A stretch of DNA of 64,000 nucleotides from Favolaschia claudopus. Taxonomy: Eukaryota; Basidiomycota; Agaricomycetes; Agaricales; Mycenaceae. A program made the position numbers and the translations under genes. The notes below the pieces were generated by a model. The model did no database searches, was not told the DNA's origin, and saw only the letters and a list, made by a program, of their open reading frames with translations. How positions within the stretch are numbered: the first letter of the stretch is position 1; each line of letters opens with the position of its first letter. The stretch covers positions 310,001 to 374,000 of the forward strand of contig JAWWNJ010000072.1 in NCBI GenBank assembly GCA_037176885.1. The letters run 5' to 3'. Of the stretch, positions 22,111-32,393 are shown piece by piece.

Positions 22111-22745
22111 TACTGTAGCACTTTGTATGGGTGAAACAGACCCTCGAGCGTGACTGGAAACGCTACGCATGAAAACCAGAAACGGCCTCAGCGTTATGCG
22201 TGACATCATAGAATTTTGGAAACGGGCGGGCAAACACCGATAAAATCTATTTCCAAACGTTGAACGGATTCTGGGCAATTTTTAGCTCTCGTTTATGCTT
22301 TCTTTTTATCCATAGCCCTTTGTGATTGCATTTCTCCTGTTACGGGCTCCGTAATACACCTACTTTTTTTTTCATGAACACTGCGCCGTGGCGTACGCTC
22401 AGACACCTAAACCAGCGACGGGTCCACCACAAGCCCTCTTCGAGCGGCTAGTTAAACTACCTCGGCCAGCTTCTGGTACACCTTCCCAGCACCTTGCCCG
22501 TGGTCTCCGATGCACCGTAACGGTTTTATCTTGACGAAGATTGTAGAGACTGATTGAGTGCAGTGAGGAGGAGGAGGGTTATAGCAGTAGAGCCAGCTAG
22601 ATTTTACAGCCACAAACATGATGATTCGACATCTTTGTATGTCACGCAGTCCTCAGGGAAACCACCCGACCGTTATGCGTTACCGTTGAAACGAAACAGG
22701 GCGGGCGTTACGCGTTACGTTTCACCCATACAAAGTGCTACAGTA
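22111..22745 (-). mobile_element. TIR element Y (inverted relative of X)
   Basis: 635 bp with the same termini as X, oriented oppositely. The left flank (CTGGCCCTCTTTTCAAG, then TA) is identical to a site at 55947-55965, where the same flank continues without any element. That copy works as a nearby empty site and supports TA as the insertion target. No coding region is present. Confidence 0.85.
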
Positions 22746-23905
22746 GTACTGCAACTGTATTGTCCAGTACTTGAAATATATCCTGTTTTATACCTCTTCC
22801 ACGGAGTTTCATAAGGAGTAAGGCGTCGGGATAGCTGGCGAGCTTGGTGGTACTTCCGGACGAATCATTGCGAAGATCATGACAAAATGTCATGAAAAAA
22901 CGTTAGGCCCTGTTCGGGAACCCAATTTGCTAGATGTAAGGGCTCCATGATACCGCATAAGGCAGGTATGCCAGTCACACCGTCATAATTCTCACGCCCC
23001 ACTCCTACCTCCCCGCCCACTTCCCGCCGCAAATTGCAGATTTTTACCATCAAAATACCGAGTAGTAGTTGAGATACTGAGCTCGTCATTGTCAACGACG
23101 TGCTACAAATTGAGCGATGTGGAAGACATGGCAAAGTGGTGATGCCGTGACTCAGTGTGACACAAGGTCCTGAACAACATCATGAATTTCAAAACATTCC
23201 CTCTGCACAGTGTGTACTTTCAAACGGCGATGCTCAGGGCAGAGGTGTACAACAAAACATTGAGGGAAGCTTTGAAGATCATGCTTTTTCAAAAATGAAG
23301 TCCATTCACCTCGATTATGTTCATCTTTGTGCAGGGACAGAGTTTCTGCCGCCCTTTCACTACAGATTCCCTGAAAGCGTATCCCAAATAGTTTCCCAAT
23401 AGAATCTGTACCTACCTCAATATCTGTGTGCCCTTCCACAGACTGTCAATTTTGATGGGGAAGCTTGCTTGGGGCTCCAAAATGCAGATGCTTACAAAAT
23501 GACTGGGTGCTTTGTAAGCACAGCTGTAAGCACTGTGCGGGCCTTTCCTCGGACTTGGGATATCCAGCTGTCAATATCATGTGACCTCGGACTGTGCTCC
23601 GAAACTCCGAAACTGGGTTCCCGCCAAAACCCCATTCCAAGATCGGTCGCCAGACCGATCAAAGCCGATGGCCCCGGCCAGTAAAACCCTCGGCAATTTG
23701 AGGCTATTTGCGGCCAAATAAAGGATGGCTGTGGACGCCCATGTCCTTATTTGGACATGGGACTGCACCCGTGTATGATGGGCCTCGGCCCGATCATTTC
23801 CCCATGATCTTGAGTCACAGTTCGTTCAACTGGATCCTTCGGTGCAGTAGGCCTCTGTGAACACGTCCCGCACCATACAACAACTTGGGACAGTAGTTTG
23901 AAGTA
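22746..23905. other. no supported gene
   Basis: Open frames are short and overlap on both strands. The segment 22870-23215 begins with ATGACAAAATGTCATGAAA and ends with ATCATGAATTTC and CTGCACAGTG, the vocabulary of the element at 15776-16498, so it is probably a diverged or truncated member of that family. The rest shows nothing recognisable. Confidence 0.4.
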
Positions 23906-24121
23906 TTAGCGAGTTTGCGATGCAGCCATTGGATGGCTAATGGCTACACAAAAGTCAAAATCCAGGCGCATTGACAAAGACTAACCCTAGTCTCAGCATC
24001 CAAATTTCATTCCGGGCACCTCTTGTGTAATTTGACAACAATTTTTGGGCCATCAAAGTTCCCTAATCGGGAAATCGTTAGCCATTCAATGGCTCCAATG
24101 GCTCATCGCAAACCCTCTATT
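23906..24121 (-). repeat. short TIR element (MITE), copy 2
   Basis: The reverse complement matches the element at 671-890, including TAGAGGGTTTGCGA at one end and GCATCGCAAAC at the other, with the paired words AGCCATTGAATGGCTA inside. The middle is diverged. It is non-coding. Confidence 0.7.
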
Positions 24122-24307
24122 ACCTCTTTTCTTTCTGTCTGAAAAACGTAGAATAAGAGACTGAGACCTAACTCTCGCCGGGTATTCAACTGTGAAAACC
24201 AAACAAAATTCATTTCCGACGTATTCTTAGTTTCAGTCAGTTCTAACCCATATTTTCTAGTGCCGGAATAGGATACATACCTCGAAACATGAAACCAGAA
24301 TTTATTA

Positions 24308-25783
24308 TGTCGGAAAATCTGAATTTACCTGATCAAGCTTGACGAGCTTGACGGGGGTATCAAGCTTGATCAGGCTCCCAGTGCCGTTGATCAACAGATG
24401 TCAAGCTTGATCAAGTAGGGTCAAGCCATATCAAACACTGTCAAGTAGTATCAGGATGAACACACCCTATGTACTTAGACTTTCATTCTTGAAGTATACA
24501 GTGTCCATGTAAGCTCACCTCATAAAGATATGGGAAGTGAATTTGTGAATTCATGACCCACTTATATTATAATTCAATTGAAGATAGAATTCAATTGTCA
24601 GATCTCAGAGTCTATGGGACTACATTTGTAGGTACAATGACATTATAAACTACTTATGCATTCAAGACACGCACAAGTGAATTGGACAGAGTCCAGTTGA
24701 TGGTGATATCACGCCTGCAAGTGGAGTATTACCATGATATGTGACGTAGACCACCTCACTATGTTAAAGGTTTCTTAGCATAGTGTTTATAGTGTCATTT
24801 TATTACTTAGTCGCGCGGGTTCGAACCGCGCGATGCGAAATACTTATAAATTCCAACTTAAATAGTAAATAGAAGTCTTATAGTATCAAACACTTCGAAG
24901 TACATACAGTGGCTGCAGAAAACAATGCAACAAGGCGTTTCGAGTCATTGACGTGGTCTCTGGGCTCAAACAATGTGCGGGACATGAAATCTGAGTGAAA
25001 TGAAAATTTTTGAGCGAACGACCCAATTACCATATATGGTAATCGAGCCACAGTCAATTTTTTCATGTGTTTTTTTATACTGTACTTTTCAGCGGTGAAC
25101 CCTACAGGAAAATAAGCATCATAGGATGAAAGTACTCCTAAAGACGATTTCAGTCATATCTGACTTTACTTAGTTTGCTGCCGATTTGAGCCCGTAATAG
25201 TTGCTGTAAGATGGCCATTTTGGCCGAAAAATGCCAGATTTATTCAAAAAATGACCAAAATGACCATCTTCAAGCAGCCATTGCGGGTCCAAAACTAGGT
25301 CAAGTAACATATGACTGAGGTCGTATTTGCGAGTACTTTCGACCTATGAAGACCGTTGTTCGGTGGGGTGTAGCACTGAAAAGTGCCCTGTTAATAAATC
25401 CCTTAAAAAATTCATTACAATCGAATTACTATATATGGTCGTGGGGTAAGTTGCCTAAAAAAGTCATTTCACCCGTATTCCATGTTCAGAACTTTGTTTG
25501 CGTCAAAAGACACACTGAATGCCCCAGAACCGCTTGGTGCAGTTTTAATGGCGGCCACTGTAAGTATAGGTACTATAATAGAAAGCGCAACAGAGTTGTT
25601 ACATTTTGACCATTTTCCCCGCCCAACCTTGATCAAGACCTATCAAGCAATGTCAGGCCGTCAAGCTTGATCAGTGTTTATAAGTCTTTTTTGGACCTTA
25701 TCAACCGACCCCGAACTTGACAGCCTGATCAAGCTTGATATTGGTATATTTGGCCCTATCACCTGATTTCGGATTTTCCGACA
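24308..25783. mobile_element. 1.48-kb element with TCAAGCTTGATCA subterminal repeats
   Basis: The ends are TGTCGGAAAATCTGAA and, reversed, TGTCGGAAAATCCGAA. Within about 130 bases of each end several copies of the self-complementary word TCAAGCTTGATCA or parts of it occur (24337-24440 and 25630-25740). A further foldback lies inside, from about 25090 to 25350, with GGATGAAAGTAC on one side and GTACTTTCGACC on the other, flanked by ACCATATATGGT-like words. A tRNA-like B-box hairpin is at about 24812-24836. No transposase and no certain target duplication were seen. Confidence 0.65.
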
Positions 25784-27147
25784 TATGCTCTTGATAGTGC
25801 ACAATTGAAGGAATCGGGGTGCAGAAGCGCAAGCGCGTGAGGCAATAGACGGAAAGATGGCCAGCAACGACAACGATGTGCATGCGGGATGCGAGAAACT
25901 GAAGATCAGCGCAGCTGGCATCAAGTCTTCTTTTAAGTTTGCCCCATGCTCGGATGTTTCCAGCCACTGCGTAGCTCATTGTTCTTTGCTTGAGGTTTGC
26001 ATCCCGATTGATACATTTGCAACATCCAAATGCAAGGACAGAACACACATTGAAAAAAGTAACCGCACACCGACTTCAAAACACGAACTCGTGTGAAGGT
26101 GTGTATGCGGTTATTCTGTTCAATGTGCTTCAGCGCATGCCAGGAAGCTGCGGCTGACGAATACGTTATCGAGTGGGGGTCATGTGTTCGGCGGACAAAC
26201 ACCCTCACACATTCGCTGTACGGTCCATCTACGTCTCGCAAGCGACAGTGTGAGTGCCGTTTTTGAAACAGTTTATCGAGAATAATCAATAATGCTCACC
26301 AGAACATTCAAATCCATCATGAAGCTGCTTTTTACCGATTTGCCGGCTCGAGTTGATTTTGTTTGAAGAAGGAAGCTGACATATTCAAGACAGCACAGTA
26401 GAAGTGAGGTTGGTGAAGCTCTGAGAGTCGAGGCAAGCCGAGTAGCAACAAGAAAGGAACAGCAAGAAAAGGCAAGGTTAGAGAAACAAGCTGTTGAAGC
26501 ACCTGAAGTTGAATGAATATAGCACTGAGCAGACACTGCAGAGTGCAGAAAGTGCTGTCGCGCGACGCATCGCGTCTTGATGCGAGTCGGGTTTGGACGA
26601 GAACAAAAAGTAGAAGAACCAGACTGAGTTGAATTTTACATCGAAATTGAAGTCAATAATCGGATTCCAAGTAGAGGGCAATGGAGAGGCAGAGGGAAGC
26701 GGGAGAGGATGAAGTGGGAGTTCGGGACAACTCGGGGACGTTCCGGTTGTTGTTGCGTTGCCAACGCCGGTGGCGGCAACCTAAATAAAAATATCTTGAA
26801 TTACATTGGCCAGGTTCTTAGTCCATTCGGGGTATGCACTAAGGACATGCCGCAATCTTGAATTCAAGCCGCGGCCAGATTAGGACTTGGGAATCAAGAT
26901 GAATTCTGTTCAAAGCGCCCGCTTTTAAAGCAAATCTGGCCGAAAAGCCGCAGGGGTGGGCGAGAACTTGATTAAGAAACTCCCTCCCTTTTTCTCCCTT
27001 TTTCTCTCTTTTTCTCAACTTGAATAACTTGATTTTTTCATCCCGTCCACAGACATGGGACATGGGCCCAAATAAAGCCCTCGAAATGACCGATTTTTTC
27101 TAAACGCCACACCTGGCCCCCCACGTGACCCGCGGATCATCCTTCCA
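25784..27147. other. gene-free flank of the LINE
   Basis: Only short, overlapping open frames on both strands, none with a recognisable domain. The segment near 26990-27015 holds repeated CTTTTTCTC words. I see no RNA gene. Confidence 0.4.
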
Positions 27148-27347
27148 AGATGGGTTCCTTTTTTTTTTTTTTTTTCTGGAGTGTTTGGTCTTTGAAACCT
27201 AACGATTCTCAGTCTGCAGAAGCATTCCAAGGTCGTCCACTTTGTTTACTAGTTTTGAAACCAGTGAGAGCCGGGGAGAAGTTGTCCGGGAGGAAATGCC
27301 GTTACGCACAATCAAAGTTAGTGTGGGGCTCCAGCCGAAAGCTTGAT

Positions 27348-28394
27348 TTAACCAATTCCAGTACGACCAGGCTGCATACCCACTAAAACCCCCCTTAAGG
27401 TAGTCCAGTCATCCGGCAGGGAATCTTCATCTACTAGTAAACCTGACCAAGTTCTCAGGACACTATTTCTACCCAATGCGAGTGTCCCAAATTTCGATTT
27501 GTTTGTAAGGATGCGATCACGTGAGAGCGCGGCATTTATATCCCTCAACCACATTACCGTAATCTCGGTATCCGAGGGCATTCTTCCCGGGTTACTGATA
27601 ACACGGCTCACCCGGAGATTCCAGATCAATCTCCATGCCACAGAAACAAGGATGGCAAACAGTCTCCCTTTATGAGGTACAATTTTACCCTTGCCTGACT
27701 TGAATTTCACGCAGTTACATCCGAGAACCAGGCCCCAGTTCATGGACGGCCAATCCTTGAATTTTCGTGACCAAAGTTCTCTTGTTAGTTCCCATATCAA
27801 TTTCTGACCCGGTGCATCACACTCCAAAGCAATGTGTTCCAACGATTCCGTAACCCTGCAAGACGGGCAATCACCCAAAACGCTCAGGGTATTATGGTGA
27901 TACCAAAAATCTCCCACACGAAAATAATTGTGGATGCATTTCCAATAGAATTCTCGATTCACGCGAAGTAAATTTGTTGACCTGATGGATTTCCAAATCG
28001 CCTCGTCGGATGGAGTGTAATCGCACAACTCTGCAACGGAGCATCGAATCCGATCCAGGTTGACGAATGTTGATTTTCTCACTGTTTTACTCCCCAGTGA
28101 TTTTATAACTTTATAGAATGAGCGCTGTGTTCCTTCGCACAACGCAACACCTGGTAACGTGAACATGATGTCACATTCTGTGTCTATTACCGTTGCGACT
28201 GAGTGTAGGGCGGGGAAGGCATTCCCTCCCCTTGTCTTATCTAGTATGAAACTCGTCCGTCCAACCCTTTCACACAGGCCACTGACTGTTGCCTTTAGCA
28301 GGGGCCAACTCGGATTCAGCCGGTCATTTTCAAATTTGCGCCGCTCACACACTAACGCTCGCAGTAAGAAGTCCGAAGACGAGTGGAATATGAG
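27348..28394 (-). CDS. LINE ORF2, C-terminal part (after the nested element)
   Basis: 345 residues from the nested element's target duplication to a TAA at 27348-27350. It holds the zinc-binding segment typical of LINE C-termini (FWYHHNTLSVLGDCPSC, ESLEHIALEC, with the C-x2-C...H...C pattern) and ends with a conserved-looking LRTWSGLLVDE ... LPDDWT segment. The frame is open back into the 9-bp duplication at 28386-28394 and continues exactly the frame of the 5' part at 32394, so both pieces were one ORF of about 1,809 codons. As it stands this part lacks its own start and is probably not translated. Confidence 0.85.
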   Translation of the reverse strand, partial: LIFHSSSDFLLRALVCERRKFENDRLNPSWPLLKATVSGLCERVGRTSFILDKTRGGNAFPALHSVATVIDTECDIMFTLPGVALCEGTQRSFYKVIKSLGSKTVRKSTFVNLDRIRCSVAELCDYTPSDEAIWKSIRSTNLLRVNREFYWKCIHNYFRVGDFWYHHNTLSVLGDCPSCRVTESLEHIALECDAPGQKLIWELTRELWSRKFKDWPSMNWGLVLGCNCVKFKSGKGKIVPHKGRLFAILVSVAWRLIWNLRVSRVISNPGRMPSDTEITVMWLRDINAALSRDRILTNKSKFGTLALGRNSVLRTWSGLLVDEDSLPDDWTTLRGVLVGMQPGRTGIG

Positions 28395-31300
28395 GACGGT
28401 TACGAAAGTAACTTGTCAAATCTTACTTCGCCTGCCAAAATGTACGTTACGTTACGTTTGGCTGGGAAAGCAAACTTCGCAAGTAAAAGTACAAGTAAAG
28501 TAAATTTAAGCAGCGTTAAGCAACTTCAAGTTACATAAAGTTACTTGAAGCAACACCAAGTAGCTTCGTAATTAGTCGTATTTGCGGCCCGTGCGGCGGG
28601 AATGGCTAAGAAATAGGCAAGAAATAGGTGTATTCTGCTGTAAAAGACGGCCGCCACGCGTCAGATGAGCTGAGTTCTAGCCTTGATTTAAGCTAAGAAT
28701 TTTTTCTCGTTACCCAGGAAGTGCAACGAGCAAACTAGCTTGAAGACTTGTTGAAGACTCGCCTCGCCGCCGCTCCGCGGTCACGTGCAACCAAGCGTGC
28801 AACATAAACTTGTGACATCTGACCATCTCGTCTTCTCTTTCTTCTTCTCTGCATTCTCTTCGTCTCGCCCACACGCCAAAGGGTGGTCTATCCGTTATGC
28901 ATAAGGCTTCTTCCTCCCTCCTCTGCTGCCTCAGGAGCCCACACCCCATCAACAACCACGAAAATACCCAAAGAAATGAAATACCCGCGCACTTTAGAGT
29001 CTGAGTCATCCCATCTCCGCTCTCAGCGAGGGACGGGTACAACTAATAATATTAACTCATACAGTCAGAACTATAGCCGTGGCTATCTTGAGCGCTACAT
29101 TATCTTCCGCCTCTACAACGAGCCCCCACCAAGTTCGAATGATCGTAGGATTCAGCCGATAGGTTGAAGTTTGTAGGATTCCAATTTGGGCATGTATTCT
29201 TCGTAGGATTACACAAATAGACATCCATAACAGGACGCAGTGCCAAGACATGGATGGTTTGCTTGCCGGCGGCATAGGTACCTCATTGAACTTCCACCAA
29301 ATACAGACAAATACAGCTCCGTCTCACCCACAAGAAAGAATTGATGGCTTCAGGTCAAGATTCTATATGTTTCCGAGGTATCTGAAGGTACATTACTATG
29401 CTTAAAAGCATCAGAAAGGCTTGCGCAGCCGCGCCGCGCAAGCTGTGAGCTGTTAAGTGACTTGAGTTCGAAATGATTGCTACAGTCCGTTGAGTTCAAC
29501 TTGATCTTGTGTGGAATATCAGTATCAGGCTAGTAGAGGTACTCCTCGATAGTTCTGTCTATCCCCAAATATATAGCTACTTGTCATTGAATTGACTTTA
29601 GGATCTGTGAGGATATGTAAGGTTTCAACTTTGGATTGGCGGACCGTCCAAGAAGACGAAACAAGTCAGGTTGAGGCGAAATGCAGAGAATTGAGTTAAA
29701 CACATACCTTGGTTTGAGCGGAGTTGGGTGGGGTACGGTCGAGTTAGAGTTGGTGCGACGAATGGAAACAAATTAGCTGTAAATGTAATTGAATTATTAG
29801 ATGAAATGAACGCAAACGAAACAAATGCTCACCTCCCGAATTCAGATTCAACTCGCAAATTTGATTCAAGACGGCGTTGTATCGTACTTGTGGAGTTGAA
29901 CTACCTAGATTGAATTGAAGTCTTCATTCGTTTGAACTCGGCGTCGAAATAAGGCAGGTGCCTCATCCACCTTAAGACTTGTATGAGCGAAAGAATGAAT
30001 GGGAAGAAACCGAACTCGACTCACCAACATAGTACTTGAATTGAACAAGTTGAACTTGAATGAATAAAGATTGAACAGTTGGATACCACAAGATGTGACG
30101 GCTCTTCCAAAAGGTTAAGGTCAGCCTCGAGTCGAGGCAATATGTAGTTGGTTAGTTAAGTAGTTGAATAGACTACTCAGGAGCAAGGATTCAAACATAC
30201 CTTGCCAATTGAAACACGCGCGCGGATTGTCTCCTCTCGATTCTATAGCTACTGTAGTAATTTGAACTCAGTCAGCATTACTATTCGAGTCAACGCAGCA
30301 TTTGAAATTGAATTCCAACCCAGCAAACCTGCCTTGCATAATCTCGGCGGCGTTCAAACGGGAGTTGACCTTGAAATCAAACGGGCGTAAGTAGTTCCGG
30401 CCTCTAGAGAGAGAGAACGAATGGTGAAGTCAGTATCAGTACTTTGCCTTCGCGGCAAATTCTTGAAGTTGAATCGGAGTAACAATATGAACGCACTTGA
30501 GGGTGAGGTTAGTAAAGGAAGGAGTAAGGAAATTGAAGGTTTGAGTGCGCACCGGTAGAGTTTTCGGTATTGAATCGAAGTATAATGAACGAATGGAGCT
30601 AGAATTGTATAGTTAGCGTAATAGGATGTATAGGTAACGAGTTGCGCACCTAAACGAAGCGTAATCGCACTAATTCAATCACAATCAACCCGTTTGACCA
30701 AAATTTGAAGCCAACTTCGGAATAGCACCACTCCTGAACTCGTTTTGAACACGCCCGCACACAAGCAACCCGGGGAAAGTATTTCGCATGATTCCACTGA
30801 GATGAAACTTTGCTTTTCAGTGTTCATGCGCTGCACAGGGTCATATTCCCTCTACCTTTGACTTGGCAAGTGCCTTCGATGGAAATGGCCATGAATATGT
30901 CTGACAATTGTCAGAATTACCCAGACTATATAGCTATTTGACCAGTTCACCAACAAAGAAGTAGATACACACACATTCATCCAAGAATCAACCTAGACTA
31001 CACACTCTCCATTATAGAATGCATTTACTCTTCGTTTTAGCACTATAGTTCCAGCTTTTTAGCACTGAGAGTTATACATGACCGAAGTTGAACCGTGAGA
31101 TAGCAAAATTAAAGTCCGCACACTTTTGCCAAGGGAGTCAGGGAAACACTAGAAATGAATTAGTACGCAATAGAGTAGGCTCAATAATGTATACGCACTA
31201 CTTAATTTCAATTCATTAATCACTGTTACTTGCTCAAATGGCGCATTTACTTGCTTACTTGGCTGTAATTGATGCCATCTGATGGCAAAAGTAACTTTTG

Positions 31301-32393
31301 CCGGAGTACTTGGGCGGCAAGTAAAGCAAAGTACAAGTAAAGTATGGCAAAGTAAGGTAGATATACTGCTTCTACTTTCAATTTAAGCACCCCCAGCTAC
31401 TTCTCGACTGCAAACAGTGCTTCAAACGGTTGCACATCAGTGCATGAGCCTTGAGAAATACTTAGACATGCTTTGCTGCTGCCAGGGTCACCGAAGCTAT
31501 CAGAAAGATACAAGAGACTATATAGCGTACTTATCATGACTTCATAGTGAATTATGGCTGAGAAGTTACAGTTACTTGCATTTACTTGCGTACTTGGCGG
31601 TAATTGATGCCATCTGATGGCAAAAGTAACTTTGGCTGATGGACTTGGGCGGGTAAGTAAAGTAAAGTACAAGTAATCTGAAGTAAAGTAACACAAGTTA
31701 AAGCTACTTTGCGCTAATCCGTCGCATAAAAGTACCCCAAAGTACTATTTAACTGTAAGAAGCACTTCAAAAGGCTGCGAAGTAATACTTGCCGCTGTTC
31801 GGATAGAAGTCAGCGCTGAAATGCCATACACATACGCACAGCAGATGCAGTAAGCTCAGGGTGTACTTGAGAGTAATAGCTCAGAGCTTTATTGGCTCTT
31901 TAGCCTGCATCGTGTGTCTGAAACACGGTACCTGCGGGTCAAGGTTGAAGATTTCCGGATTTGGTAATTAACTGGTTGAACCCGTATGAGTTCAGATCGG
32001 CACAAAAAGCGATCGAACGGGATAAATCAAAGTTCAATTACTTCTCAGAGGTAGATTCTTAGCTCCGATCCCCCACATTGAGTCAAATACTCACCGCCAA
32101 GGGGGTGGAGGACAGGAGGATAGGTGTGGTAGTATTAGTCATAAAAAGTGAGCACAAAGTCGTGAAGACACATTGTATTCATCAATAGGAGCTACTAATA
32201 CCTTATAACTGACCTATAATGTCTTTTTGTGCCTTCATATCATAAGCCTAGAAGTACAAGTAAGTTGAAGTAACTTTCGCCAAGCGTGGGAAAAGTACAT
32301 CAAAGTAAAGTAAAGTAACGCAACGTACGCCCAGCCAAAATAAGCGGCCATCAAAGTACAAGTACGCACCTCAAAGTTACTTTTTGCGGTCTC
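28395..32393. mobile_element. 4.0-kb DNA element nested in the LINE, TSD GAATATGAG
   Basis: GAATATGAG lies directly outside both ends (28386-28394 and 32394-32402). The ends are imperfect inverted repeats: one contains CGGTTACGAAAGTAACTTG, the other, reversed, GACCGCAAAAAGTAACTTTG. Further in, each side has many AAGTAAAGTAC/GTACTTTACTT words, and a 200-bp module (TTGATGCCATCTGATGGCAA and flanks) is present twice, near 31265 and 31605. A 9-bp duplication fits Mutator-like elements. No transposase was found, so it is a large non-autonomous copy. The rest of the interior is AT-rich and gene-free. Confidence 0.85.
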
